A DNA stretch of 64,000 bases from Salinarimonas sp046292825 (GTDB taxonomy: Bacteria; Pseudomonadota; Alphaproteobacteria; Rhizobiales; Beijerinckiaceae), in assembly GCF_046292825.1 (NCBI RefSeq), contig NZ_JBKBQG010000006.1, positions 62,001-126,000 of the forward strand, written 5' to 3'. Below, in pieces: positions 34,196 to 42,397 of this stretch. Numbering within the stretch: the stretch's first letter is position 1; each line of letters starts with the position of its first letter. The position numbers and the translations under genes are program-made. The notes below the pieces were generated by a model, which did no database searches, was not told where the DNA came from, and saw only the letters and a program-made list of their open reading frames with translations.

Positions 34196-34338
34196 TCTTT
34201 CCCTCCGGATTTTCCCTGATGATGAACGGCTCTTTCGGGAAAAGGATGCCTATTCATGCCCCGACACCTGCCGCTTGAGGCATGATCTCGCCTCGGCTAG
34301 GCTGAAGGGGGGAAAATCCTCCGCAAGGGAGCGTCGCC
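34196..34338. promoter_or_regulatory. Divergent regulatory region between the oxidoreductase and Lrp genes
   Basis: An inverted repeat TTTTCCC/GGGAAAA (34210-34216 with 34237-34243) lies 15-48 bases upstream of the oxidoreductase start. Three ATGCC/GGCAT half-sites follow (near 34247, 34256 and 34274). Lrp-family proteins commonly bind divergent intergenic regions, so these are operator candidates; the exact site is not determined. Confidence 0.4.
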
Positions 34339-34791
34339 ATGGAAGACGTCGATCGCCGCATTCTGGCCGCGCTCCAGGAGGACGGCCGCCTCACCACCCA
34401 GGAGCTCGCCGAGCGCGCGGGGCTCTCGACCTCGCCGACCTGGCGGCGGCTCAAGGCGCTCGAGGAGGCGGGCGCGATCCGCCGCACCGTGGCGCTCCTC
34501 GATCCCGAGCGCGTCGGCGTGCCCGAATGCGTCTTCGCCCACGTCACGCTGATGAAGCACGACCGCGCCGGCATCGAGAGCTTCGAGCGCTCGGTCTCGC
34601 GCCGGCCGGAAGTGCTCGAATGCTATTCGACCACCGGCGACGCCGATTACCTCCTGCGCGTCTGCGTGCCCGATACGCGCGCCTACGAGCGCTTCCTGCA
34701 GGAGGCGATCTTCACCCAGCCCGTCGTCCAGCACGTGCGCTCGAACTTCACGCTGCGCGAGGTGAAATACACGACGGCACTGCCTTTGTGA
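34339..34791 (+). CDS. Lrp/AsnC family transcriptional regulator
   Basis: A 150-residue regulator. The N-terminal helix-turn-helix is VDRRILAALQEDGRLTTQEL followed by AERAGLSTSPTWRRLKALEE. The C-terminal RAM domain (about residues 65-145) has CYSTTGDADYLLRVCVPD with the ligand-loop Gly-Asp. Family members sense amino acids. Divergent placement from the indolepyruvate oxidoreductase gene suggests it controls aromatic or branched-chain amino acid catabolism. The start at 34339 follows AAGGGAGCGTCGCC. Confidence 0.92.
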   Translation: MEDVDRRILAALQEDGRLTTQELAERAGLSTSPTWRRLKALEEAGAIRRTVALLDPERVGVPECVFAHVTLMKHDRAGIESFERSVSRRPEVLECYSTTGDADYLLRVCVPDTRAYERFLQEAIFTQPVVQHVRSNFTLREVKYTTALPL

Positions 34792-34808
34792 GGGATGTGC
34801 CTCCCTCT

Positions 34809-35009
34809 CCTTCCCCTCAGGGGAAGGTGGCTCGGGATGCGAACAGCATCCCGAGACGGATGGGGTCATTCGCTCCGAAGGAGCGAAGGGGTGCTGGGCT
34901 TCTCCTTACGTAAGGAGCTCTACGCCAACGCCCCTTCGCAGCTTCGCTGCGAAAAACCCCATCCGACCCGTCGCCTTCGGCGCCGGGCCACCTTCCCCTG
35001 AGGGGAAGG
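34809..35009 (+). repeat. Nested-palindrome intergenic element, copy C
   Basis: Terminal palindromes are CCTTCCCCTCAGGGGAAGG (34809-34827) and CCTTCCCCTGAGGGGAAGG (34991-35009). The first hairpin CTCGGGATGC/GCATCCCGAG (34831-34855) has the same GAACA loop as copy A but different, compensated arms. The cloverleaf hairpins are TTCGCTCC/GGAGCGAA (34869-34887), CTCCTTACGTAAGGAG (34902-34917) and TTCGCAGC/GCTGCGAA. Orientation is the same as copy A, and core length (201 bp) is identical. Confidence 0.9.
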
Positions 35010-35022
35010 AGAGCACCTCGTG

Positions 35023-35078
35023 CCCCACCCGACCTCGGTCGCTCCGCTCCCGAGGCCCCCCTTCCCTACGGGGAGGGA
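35023..35078 (+). repeat. Second-family intergenic repeat, copy 1
   Basis: A 56-bp unit starts CCCCACCCGACCTCGGTCGC, has a CCTCGG/CCGAGG hairpin and ends CTTCCCTACGGGGAGGGA. It matches 38333-38388 with three differences. It directly follows nested-palindrome copy C. Confidence 0.85.
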
Positions 35079-35235
35079 TCTGCCGCCCGATGCCTCCTGC
35101 GCGAGAGCCTGTGAAAATGCGCCCGGCGCGGGGGGCTCGCCCTTGCCTTCCGCGCGCGGCTTCGCCAATCTCGCTGCCCGCCCTGTTGCGTCGCAAGAGC
35201 GGCCAGGGGATCACCTCGAGAATGTCGAGTCGGCC

Positions 35236-36354
35236 ATGAAAGTCACCGTCGAGCGCGCCTCCCTCCTGAAGGCTCTCTCTCATGCCCAACGCGTGGTCGA
35301 GCGCCGCAGCACGATTCCGATCCTCTCGAACGTGCTCCTGCGCGCGACCGGCGAGGGGCTCGGCCTCAAGGCGACCGATCTCGACATGGAGGTGACGGAG
35401 ACGATCCGCGCCGAGGTCGCCATGCCCGGCGCCGTCACGGTGCCGGCGCAGACGATCTACGAGATCGTCCGCAAGCTGCCCGAGGGCGCGCAGGTCTCGC
35501 TCGAGGCGACCGGCGAGACCGGGCAGATGGTGCTGCGCTCGGGCCGCTCGCGCTTCACGCTGCAGACGCTGCCCGAGGACGATTTTCCCGATCTCGCGGC
35601 GGGCGAGATGACGGTCGACTTCGTGATCGCGCCGGGAGACCTGCGCAAGCTCATCGAGAAGACGCAATTCGCGATCTCCACGGAGGAGACGCGCTACTAC
35701 CTCAACGGCATCTATTTCCACACGATCGAATCCGATGGCGAGACCGTCCTGCGCGCGGTCGCCACCGACGGTCATCGCCTCGCCCGCGCCCAGCTCCCCG
35801 CGCCCGCGGGCGCCGCCGGGATGCCGGGGGTGATCGTGCCGCGCAAGGCGGTCGCCGAGATCCTCAAGCTCGTCGAGGACGCGGGCGACGTCGTGCGCAT
35901 CGAACTCTCGAGCGCCAAGATCCGCGCCACCTTCGCCTCCGTGGTGCTGACCTCGAAGCTGATCGACGGCACCTTCCCCGACTACCAGCGGGTGATCCCC
36001 GCGGGCAACGACAAGCGCCTCGTCGTCGACCGCGACCTCTTCGCCAAGGCGGTCGACCGCGTCTCCACCATCTCCTCCGAGCGCGGGCGCGCGGTGAAGC
36101 TCGCGATCGGCGACGGGCGGGTGACGCTCTCCGTCAACAACCCCGATTCCGGCTCGGCGACCGAGGAGGTCGAGGTCGATTACGATGCGAGCCCGCTCGA
36201 CATCGGCTTCAACGCCCGCTACCTCCTCGACATCACCGCCCAGCTCGACGGCGACACGGCGCTCCTGAAGCTCGCCGATCCCGGCTCGCCGACCCTCATC
36301 CAGGACCGCGAGGGCGCCCCCGCGCTCTACGTGCTGATGCCGATGCGCGTCTGA
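35236..36354 (+). CDS. dnaN: DNA polymerase III beta sliding clamp
   Basis: Ring-shaped processivity clamp of the replicative polymerase. The 372-residue length and three-domain repeat are normal. The N-terminus MKVTVERASLLKALSHAQRV and VVERRSTIPILSNVLLRA are characteristic, as are NGIYFHTIESD with ATDGHRLARAQLP in domain 2. The hydrophobic protein-binding pocket and C-terminal end ALYVLMPMRV are intact. The start at 35236 is the only family-consistent Met. The gene stands alone between repeats and a metal-transport pair, not next to dnaA or recF in this window. Confidence 0.97.
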   Translation: MKVTVERASLLKALSHAQRVVERRSTIPILSNVLLRATGEGLGLKATDLDMEVTETIRAEVAMPGAVTVPAQTIYEIVRKLPEGAQVSLEATGETGQMVLRSGRSRFTLQTLPEDDFPDLAAGEMTVDFVIAPGDLRKLIEKTQFAISTEETRYYLNGIYFHTIESDGETVLRAVATDGHRLARAQLPAPAGAAGMPGVIVPRKAVAEILKLVEDAGDVVRIELSSAKIRATFASVVLTSKLIDGTFPDYQRVIPAGNDKRLVVDRDLFAKAVDRVSTISSERGRAVKLAIGDGRVTLSVNNPDSGSATEEVEVDYDASPLDIGFNARYLLDITAQLDGDTALLKLADPGSPTLIQDREGAPALYVLMPMRV

Positions 36355-36467
36355 TCGGACGGGGGGCGCCCGCCCTCCCCGCCCGACTTTCGCCCCGTTC
36401 TGCCGCCATGTCGGGAGCGCTGCGGCTCGGACCGCGGCGCCCGCCCGCCGCGGGGCTCAACCCTTCG

Positions 36468-36475
36468 TTAACCAC
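36468..36475 (+). promoter_or_regulatory. CtrA half-site-like sequence upstream of the DUF1007 gene
   Basis: TTAACCAC differs by one base from the CtrA half-site TTAACCAT and lies 55-62 bases before the DUF1007 start. A single 8-base near-match has limited weight; it is recorded because an exact copy occurs upstream of the exopolysaccharide export gene. Confidence 0.2.
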
Positions 36476-36529
36476 GATGGACGAGCCTCCGGATCTCGGC
36501 TCCCGCCACGACGGACGACGACGGATCTC

Positions 36530-37210
36530 ATGACACGCAGCCGTGCCGCTTCGTTCGCGATCGCCCTCGCGGCCGCTCTTGCCCTCCCGACGGCGTCGGT
36601 GCTCGCGCATCCCCACGTCTGGGTCACGGCCAAGGCCGAGATCGGCTACGACGACGAGGGCCGCATCGCCGAGATCGCCCATCGCTGGACCTTCGACGAG
36701 TTCTATTCCTCCTTCGTCACGCAAGGGCTGCCGACCCGGGCGGACGGCTCGATCGAGCCCACTTACCTCGCCGAGATCGCGGAGCTGAACGCCACCTCCC
36801 TGATCGATTTCGACTATTTCACCTTCGTCAATCTCGACGGGGTCGAGGTGGGCTTCGGCGATCCGACCGATTACGAGATGACCTTCGACGGCAAGCAGGC
36901 GACGCTGCATTTCCGCCTGCCGCTCGCGCGACCGCAAGAGGCGCGCAGCCACGTGGTCGTCGAGATCTGGGACCCGGAATTCTTCGTCTCCTTCCGGATC
37001 GCCGACGGCGACGAGGCGGTGACGGTCGAGAACGCGCCGGGCGCCTGCGCGGTCGACGTGACGCGCTCGACGAGCTTCGACATCTCGCTCGCCGCCGAAC
37101 AGAACATCCTGCAGATGGAGCGCCTGTCCGAGAGCCTCTTCGACGCCTTGACGCAGATGCAAGGGTCTGAGAGCGATTTCGTGAACCGGGTGCTCGTCGC
37201 CTGTCCCTGA
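36530..37210 (+). CDS. DUF1007 periplasmic protein
   Basis: The 226-residue protein has a signal peptide (AASFAIALAAALALPTASVLAH, about residues 5-24) followed immediately by the HPHVWVTAKAE motif at the mature N-terminus, a hallmark of DUF1007 and a likely metal site. A conserved RWTFDEFYSSF motif and DFDYFTFVNLDG follow. It is 10 bases upstream of a NicO family metal exporter, and this pairing is common, so the protein probably delivers or buffers nickel, cobalt or a similar metal in the periplasm. That role is inferred. Two Cys (GACAV and a C-terminal ACP) may pair. Confidence 0.87.
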   Translation: MTRSRAASFAIALAAALALPTASVLAHPHVWVTAKAEIGYDDEGRIAEIAHRWTFDEFYSSFVTQGLPTRADGSIEPTYLAEIAELNATSLIDFDYFTFVNLDGVEVGFGDPTDYEMTFDGKQATLHFRLPLARPQEARSHVVVEIWDPEFFVSFRIADGDEAVTVENAPGACAVDVTRSTSFDISLAAEQNILQMERLSESLFDALTQMQGSESDFVNRVLVACP

Positions 37211-37220
37211 GGGAAGTCGG

Positions 37221-38282
37221 ATGGCGCAGGGAGCCGAGATCGCACGCGCGGACATCGACGGGTCGGCGGGCCCACTCGCCGAGACGCGCCCGCTCGCACG
37301 CCTCTTCGTCGCCGCGTGCGCGATCCTCCTCGTCGCCGGGATCGGCGCGCTCGCCGCGCAATTCCTGTTCGATCCGCCCCAGCCGACGCGCCCCGCGCCC
37401 TTCGGGCTCGGCTCCCGCGAGGCGGCGCCGGATCCGACCGGCCTCTCGGGCATGATCCTCGCGCTCCAGAGCGCCTTCCACCAATCCCTGCGCGGCGCGC
37501 TCGCCGCCTTGCGCGACGGTTCGGGGGGCGCCGCGGGGCTCGTCCTCCTCGGCTTCGCCTACGGCGTCTTCCACGCCGCCGGTCCCGGCCACGGCAAGGC
37601 GGTGATCGCCGCCTATCTCGTCGCGGACGGGCGGACGCTGAAGCGCGGCTTCGCCGTCGCCCTCGCGGCCGCGCTCCTGCAGGGAATCGTCGCGATCGCG
37701 CTCGTCGGCGGCGCCTTCCTCGTCTTCGCCGCGACGGCGCGGAGCATGGACGCGGCGACGCGGGTCGTCGAGCTCGCGAGCTTCGCGACGGTGGCGGGCA
37801 TCGGCGCGCTGCTCGCCTGGCGCAAGGCCGGCGCGTTCCTCGATCGGCTCGCCATCGCGCGCGCGCCCGAGCGTTTCGTCGCCGCGCGGGCGGGCGCCGC
37901 CGACGGCTCCTGCTGCGACCACATCCCCGCGCCCGAGCGCCTGCGCCGCATCGGCGGCCTGCGCGAGGCGGCGGGCGTCGTCGCGGCGGCGGGCATGCGC
38001 CCCTGCGCGGGGGCGATCGTGGTCCTCGTCTTCGCCTTCTCGCAACAGCTCGCCGGCGCGGGCATCGCCGCGGTCCTCGCGATGGCGATCGGCACCGCGC
38101 TGACGACGGGGGCGATCGCGAGCCTCGCGGTCTTCGGAAAGAGCCTCGCGCTGCGTCTCGCGGGCGGACGCGGCGGGCGGGCCGGGATCGCGCTCGCCGG
38201 CCTCGAGCTCCTCGCCGCCGCCGCCATCGCCGTCCTCGGCACCGCCCTCCTTGCAGGCCTCGCCCGCGGCGCGGGGTTGTGA
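37221..38282 (+). CDS. NicO-family nickel/cobalt transport protein
   Basis: An inner-membrane protein of 353 residues with six to seven hydrophobic segments. The motif FHAAGPGHGKAVIAAYLVAD (about residues 115-135) is diagnostic of the NicO/RcnA family. The cytoplasmic loop has CCDHIPAPERLRRIGG and is followed by AAGMRPCAGAIVVLVFAF. Members export nickel and cobalt (RcnA) or act as permeases. The preceding DUF1007 gene with a His-rich N-terminus supports metal handling. The start at 37221 follows a GGGAAGTCGG Shine-Dalgarno. Confidence 0.88.
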   Translation: MAQGAEIARADIDGSAGPLAETRPLARLFVAACAILLVAGIGALAAQFLFDPPQPTRPAPFGLGSREAAPDPTGLSGMILALQSAFHQSLRGALAALRDGSGGAAGLVLLGFAYGVFHAAGPGHGKAVIAAYLVADGRTLKRGFAVALAAALLQGIVAIALVGGAFLVFAATARSMDAATRVVELASFATVAGIGALLAWRKAGAFLDRLAIARAPERFVAARAGAADGSCCDHIPAPERLRRIGGLREAAGVVAAAGMRPCAGAIVVLVFAFSQQLAGAGIAAVLAMAIGTALTTGAIASLAVFGKSLALRLAGGRGGRAGIALAGLELLAAAAIAVLGTALLAGLARGAGL

Positions 38283-38332
38283 GCCAGGCCGGGGCGGGCA
38301 CGACACGCGCAGGATGATCTCGGCCCGACGGG

Positions 38333-38388
38333 CCCCACCCGACCTCGGTCGCTCCACTCCCGAGGCCAACCTTCCCTACGGGGAGGGA
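38333..38388 (+). repeat. Second-family intergenic repeat, copy 2
   Basis: Matches the 35023-35078 unit base for base except three positions, with the same CCCCACCCGACCTCGGTCGC start and CTTCCCTACGGGGAGGGA end. It lies between the convergent stops of the NicO and phospholipase D genes. Confidence 0.85.
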
Positions 38389-38395
38389 CGATGCT

Positions 38396-39946
38396 CTAGC
38401 CGCCCCTGCGCAGAACCCGCGCGACCAAAAACCCCGCGAGCGCGCCGATGGCTCCGGCGGCGAGGGCGTGGCCGGTGGTGAGGCGGGCGGGGCCGGGGCG
38501 GCGTTTCCAGGGGCGGAAGGAGGTCTCGGCGCCGGTCGGATCACCGAGATGGCGGCGCGCGGTCAGCGCTCCGAAGAAGCCGGGACCGCTCGGCTCGAGC
38601 CGCACGAGCCGCTTGCCGCCGTCGAGCGCCTCGAGCGCCCCCGCGAGGCTCCCCGTCCGCGCCCGCGCTGCCGCGAGCGCGTCCGGCGACACGCCGACGA
38701 AATGTCCGGCGAAGCGATCGACGAGGCCGTCGATCCGCGCGCGGACCGCGGCGCCGGCCGGCCCCTCCGGCGCCTCGATCGCCACGTCGAGCTCGGTGTC
38801 GAAGCCGAGCGAGCGGTTGTTGAGGTTCGCCGAGCCGATCCGCACCAGCGTATCGTCGACGATCATCGTCTTGGCGTGGACGATCACCGGCCGCCCCTCG
38901 CTCGTATGGGGGGCGAGCACGTGCAGGCGACCGTGGGGGTCCTGCCTGCGCAACTCCGCGAGGAGCGCGTCGCGGGCGGCGTCCATCACCATCCGGTCGA
39001 AATAGCTCGGCGAGTGCGGCGAGACGATCGCGACCACCTCCGGCCCGTCGGGCTCCGCGAGGCGACGGGCGATCGCGTCGCCGACCGCCTGCGAGGCGAA
39101 ATATTGGTTCTCGACATAGATGAGACGGCGCGCCGAGGCGATGGCGTCGAGCAGCAGCGTCTCGCTCTCGCGCACCGCCGGATTGCCGTGGCGAGCCGGG
39201 AGGGTGCGGGCGATGCCCACCGGGATCCCGGTAAAATCCGGCGCGATCTCCTCCGGCCACAGCCCCGCCCGGAGCGGCTCGGGCGGCGGCAGCGCCTCGC
39301 CGGTAGAGACGAGCCAGCGCTCGCGCGCGGCTTCCGAGAGCGCCTGCGCGACCTCCCCCTCGAGCATCATGGTGAGTCCGTGATGGGGCTGGTAGGCGAT
39401 GCCGGTGGCGAGCTCGCGCGCGGGCTGCGCGTCGGCGTGATCGGACGTGTCCCAGCGATCGGGCGAGATGTCGTCGCCCGAGACGAAGGCGAGGCTGTCG
39501 TCGACGATAACCGTCTTCTGGTGATGGCAGGCGCCGAGGGGCACGTCGTCGGCGAGCCTGAGCTTGATGCGCTCGTCGAGCCAATAGGCCGCGCGATGGG
39601 GAAACAGGTCGAGCGTCGCCGCGATCGGCAGCACCATGTTCCAGATGAGGAGCCCGATCTCGAGATGGGGCCGCTCGGCGATCGCCGCGTTGAGGATCTC
39701 GCCAATCGCGTCGGGCAGCCCGTCCTCGCCCGCGAGGGGATCGAGGCGCGTGCGCGGATCGAAGGCCCAGCCGACGATCAGGATCGAGCGCTCGGCGCGC
39801 GCGATCGCGTGCTTCACGAGGCGGAAATAGGTCTCGTTGTCGACGAGACAGGCGGCACGATCGGCCATCGGCGCGCGCCACACGCTCGCTCCGGGGCGGA
39901 TCAGGGGGCCGGTGAGGGGCGGGTTCGTCGTCGCTCGCGCATCCAT
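38396..39946 (-). CDS. Phospholipase D family protein (cardiolipin synthase-like)
   Basis: The 516-residue protein has two HKD motifs: HQKTVIVDDSLAFVSGDDIS (about residues 143-162) and HAKTMIVDDTLVRIGSANLN (about residues 355-374), both with catalytic His, Lys and Asp intact. That supports phosphatidyl transfer or hydrolysis. Unlike cardiolipin synthases, it lacks N-terminal membrane helices; instead it has one C-terminal hydrophobic helix (ALAAGAIGALAGFLVARVL). Substrate is unknown. The start at 39946 gives a short disordered N-terminus before the domain; an internal Met (residue 27, MADRAACLVD) is an alternative. It is convergent with the NicO gene. Confidence 0.87.
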   Translation of the reverse strand: MDARATTNPPLTGPLIRPGASVWRAPMADRAACLVDNETYFRLVKHAIARAERSILIVGWAFDPRTRLDPLAGEDGLPDAIGEILNAAIAERPHLEIGLLIWNMVLPIAATLDLFPHRAAYWLDERIKLRLADDVPLGACHHQKTVIVDDSLAFVSGDDISPDRWDTSDHADAQPARELATGIAYQPHHGLTMMLEGEVAQALSEAARERWLVSTGEALPPPEPLRAGLWPEEIAPDFTGIPVGIARTLPARHGNPAVRESETLLLDAIASARRLIYVENQYFASQAVGDAIARRLAEPDGPEVVAIVSPHSPSYFDRMVMDAARDALLAELRRQDPHGRLHVLAPHTSEGRPVIVHAKTMIVDDTLVRIGSANLNNRSLGFDTELDVAIEAPEGPAGAAVRARIDGLVDRFAGHFVGVSPDALAAARARTGSLAGALEALDGGKRLVRLEPSGPGFFGALTARRHLGDPTGAETSFRPWKRRPGPARLTTGHALAAGAIGALAGFLVARVLRRGG

Positions 39947-39983
39947 GCTGCGCTAGACGCCGGGCGACCCGTTACGGTTCCGC

Positions 39984-41399
39984 TCAGCCGGCGCGCGCCT
40001 GCAGCACGTCGGGCCCGTTGCGCGCGAGGCAGACGCGGTTGCGGCCCGAGCGCTTGGCCGCGTAGAGCGCGCTGTCGGCGACGCGCAGCACCTCGTCCTC
40101 GGGCGCCTCACCCTCGATCGCGGCGACCCCGAAGCTCGCGGTGATCGCGATCCCGTGGCCGGCGATCTCGAAGCGATGCTCGGCGACGGCCTCGCGAATG
40201 CGCTCGGCGAGCGCCATCGCGCCCTCCTGGCGGGTCGAGGGCAGGAGCACCACGAATTCCTCGCCGCCGATGCGGCCCACCGCATCCGCATCCGCCCGCA
40301 CCCGTGCCCGGACGAGGTCGACGAACTCGATGAGGACCCGGTCGCCGGCGGCGTGGCCGAAGACGTCGTTGATGCGCTTGAAATGGTCGAGATCGACCGC
40401 GATCACCGAGAGCGGGCGCTGGTAGCGCGCCGAGATCGCGAGCTCGCGCTTGAGCACCGCCTCGAAGCCGCGCCGGTTGAGGGCCTTCGTCAGCTCGTCC
40501 GTATGGGAGAGCCGCCGCAGCTCCTGCTCGAGCGCGAGGCGCTGCTCGATCTCGGCGGCGAGCTCCTCGCGCGAGCATTCCGCCTCGATGAGCGCGTATT
40601 TGAGATCGGTGACGTCGCAGAACGAGATCACGAAGCCGTCGTCGAGGGGCACGATCGTCACGCGCAGCCAGGTGTCGAGGCGCCGATGCGAGATGTTGAT
40701 CTCGAAGCGCTCGGTGACGCGCTCCTCGATCACGCGCGTGCAGCGCTCCCAGACGCGCCGCGCGACGAGGCCGGGGAACAAGGCCTTGAACGAGCCGTGC
40801 ACCAGGCGCCAGACCGGATGGCCGGAATATTCCGACGCCTGCTGGTTGGCCGTCACGATGATCGCGTCGACGACGCGGCCCTGCGGATCGCGCACCGCGC
40901 GCACGCTCATGATGCCGTCCTGCGAGGCCTCGAGCACCGCGGTGAGCAGGTCCTCCCGCGAGCAGCGCGGGGTGAGATAGGTCGCGATCCGGTCCGCGCC
41001 GCAGGGCGAACGGCAGGGCAGGACGAGCCGCTCCCAGCTCTTCACCTTCTGGACGGTGACGGAATCGAACACGCCGAGCAACGGTTTGCGCTCGACGAGC
41101 GCGCGCGCGAGGATGTCGCTGTAGGTCGCTGCGAGCGGCGCAGGCATCTCCGAGACGAGCCGGCCGGCCATGTCGAGGCCGTAGGCGGCCGTGACGGCTG
41201 GGCCGTAGCGCAGGTAGAACCAGTCGCCCTCGCCCCAGGGCTCGAGCACCTCGACATGATCGAGCGCGCGCGGATCGAGGCGCGCGAGCAGCGCACGGCC
41301 GTCCTCGTCCGCGAGCGCGCGATACGCTTCGAGAATCGACGCGACCTCGGGACCACTGGCGTGGTCGGCGAGATCGGTATCGTAGATCTGCGATGCCAT
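39984..41399 (-). CDS. GGDEF-domain protein, predicted diguanylate cyclase
   Basis: A soluble 471-residue protein. An N-terminal PAS-like domain (about residues 20-150) is followed by a second PAS domain (about residues 150-275) with LIEAECSREELAAEIEQRL as a signalling helix, then a GGDEF domain (about residues 305-465). The active-site motif is RIGGEEFVVLLPS, a competent GGEEF variant, and the DLDHFKRINDVFGHAAGD substrate loop is intact. No RxxD product-inhibition site was seen upstream of the motif. It probably makes cyclic di-GMP in response to a cytoplasmic signal. The start at 41399 was chosen over a 33-residue upstream extension that is Arg/Ser-rich. Confidence 0.88.
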   Translation of the reverse strand: MASQIYDTDLADHASGPEVASILEAYRALADEDGRALLARLDPRALDHVEVLEPWGEGDWFYLRYGPAVTAAYGLDMAGRLVSEMPAPLAATYSDILARALVERKPLLGVFDSVTVQKVKSWERLVLPCRSPCGADRIATYLTPRCSREDLLTAVLEASQDGIMSVRAVRDPQGRVVDAIIVTANQQASEYSGHPVWRLVHGSFKALFPGLVARRVWERCTRVIEERVTERFEINISHRRLDTWLRVTIVPLDDGFVISFCDVTDLKYALIEAECSREELAAEIEQRLALEQELRRLSHTDELTKALNRRGFEAVLKRELAISARYQRPLSVIAVDLDHFKRINDVFGHAAGDRVLIEFVDLVRARVRADADAVGRIGGEEFVVLLPSTRQEGAMALAERIREAVAEHRFEIAGHGIAITASFGVAAIEGEAPEDEVLRVADSALYAAKRSGRNRVCLARNGPDVLQARAG

Positions 41400-41605
41400 G
41401 GGGGGATGATTCACCTCGACTCGACGCCAGGAGGATAGCCGGGGAGCGCTCGCTACGAGGTGAACGGAAAGGATCGAATTTCGACGAAACCGACGCATTT
41501 CCGCTGCCCAATGCCCGGCACGCCCTTTGCGACGCTGGGGAAAGCGGGTGTATGGGCGGCATTTTGCGCCAGAACGGGACGAAATCGGAGGAGCGGATCA
41601 CGGGA

Positions 41606-41911
41606 ATGTGTAAGAGACTGCCCCTCGGCGCGACGCTTCTCGCGGGCCTCCTCCTCGCCTCTCCGCTCCAGGCGCAGGCGCCGCGCGACGAGCGGCCGCC
41701 CTGCGCGGTCGATGCCCTGAGCTACGGCTTCGTCTCCTCCGCAGCGCGACGCGACGGCCGCTATGCCGTCGCGCCGCAGACGCTCTGCGCGCATCTCCCC
41801 CGCGAGCGGGCGAGCGCGGCAGGGCCGATCGGCATCGTCGTCGAGATCGAGCCGGCGCCCCCGGTCCCGGTCCTGCCCCCGCCTCCGCGACCGCCCCGCC
41901 GCCCCTGGTGA
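41606..41911 (+). CDS. Small secreted protein with proline-rich tail
   Basis: The 101-residue protein has a signal peptide (about residues 1-24: PLGATLLAGLLLASPLQAQA). Two Cys in the mature part (PPCAVD and QTLCAHL) could form a disulfide. The C-terminus is Pro-rich (PVPVLPPPPRPPRRPW). No family was recognised. The start at 41606 follows GGAGGAG at a long spacing; the promoter-like pair TTGCGA/TATGGG with an 18-base spacer (41527-41556) lies upstream. It is convergent with another small secreted protein, 25 bases away. Confidence 0.6.
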   Translation: MCKRLPLGATLLAGLLLASPLQAQAPRDERPPCAVDALSYGFVSSAARRDGRYAVAPQTLCAHLPRERASAAGPIGIVVEIEPAPPVPVLPPPPRPPRRPW

Positions 41912-41936
41912 GGCGCCGGGGCGGCCGACGAGGCGA

Positions 41937-42290
41937 TCAATCCTCGTAGAGGGCTCGCGTCTCCTCGGCGCGAAGCGCCCGATCGCGGCGCGCCACGATG
42001 GACCCGGTCACGTCCGGATCGGACCGCGCCAGGCCATCCCGCGCGAAGAGGGACGCGCTCGCCCAAGGCCCGTCGTAGAGCGCGATCTCCTCCTCCGCGG
42101 TCAGGCCGCCGCCGAGCACGCGTCCGGCGCCCGGAACGCCATGATCGCACATGAAGAAACAGCGGCTCTGTTCGGGCTGATCGTAATCGGCGATCTCCTG
42201 CTCGGGGGTCACTTGCGCCGATGCCGCCCCGGCGAAGAAGACCACACCTGCAAAGACGCCTATCGTTTTCATGCGTGGAAATCTGAACAT
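41937..42290 (-). CDS. Small secreted hypothetical protein
   Basis: The 117-residue protein has a signal peptide (about residues 7-25: MKTIGVFAGVVFFAGAASAQ). Two Cys (RCFFMCDHG) lie in a short loop. Two related segments, TPEQEIADYDQPEQ and TAEEEIALYDGPWA, look like an internal duplication of an EEEIAxYD motif, and a diverged third occurs near the C-terminus (RAEETRALYED). This repeat pattern was not matched to a named family. The start at 42290 has GGGAGG seven bases upstream, better than the internal Met at 42272. Confidence 0.65.
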   Translation of the reverse strand: MFRFPRMKTIGVFAGVVFFAGAASAQVTPEQEIADYDQPEQSRCFFMCDHGVPGAGRVLGGGLTAEEEIALYDGPWASASLFARDGLARSDPDVTGSIVARRDRALRAEETRALYED

Positions 42291-42397
42291 TTGTTGACCT
42301 CCCTGTTTCGGGGGTCACTATGATATCACAGAGGCGAGCGACGAATACTGCCCGTTTCGCACGAATTCCACCGGGTCGGAAATATACGAACGGGCGA

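Larger units (their letters stand above)
34792..35235. other. Intergenic region before dnaN with element copy C and second-family repeat
   Basis: No gene is seen. The nested-palindrome copy C fills 34809-35009 and a 56-bp second-family repeat fills 35023-35078. The remaining 150 bases before dnaN should hold its promoter; no strong -35/-10 pair was identified. Confidence 0.65.
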
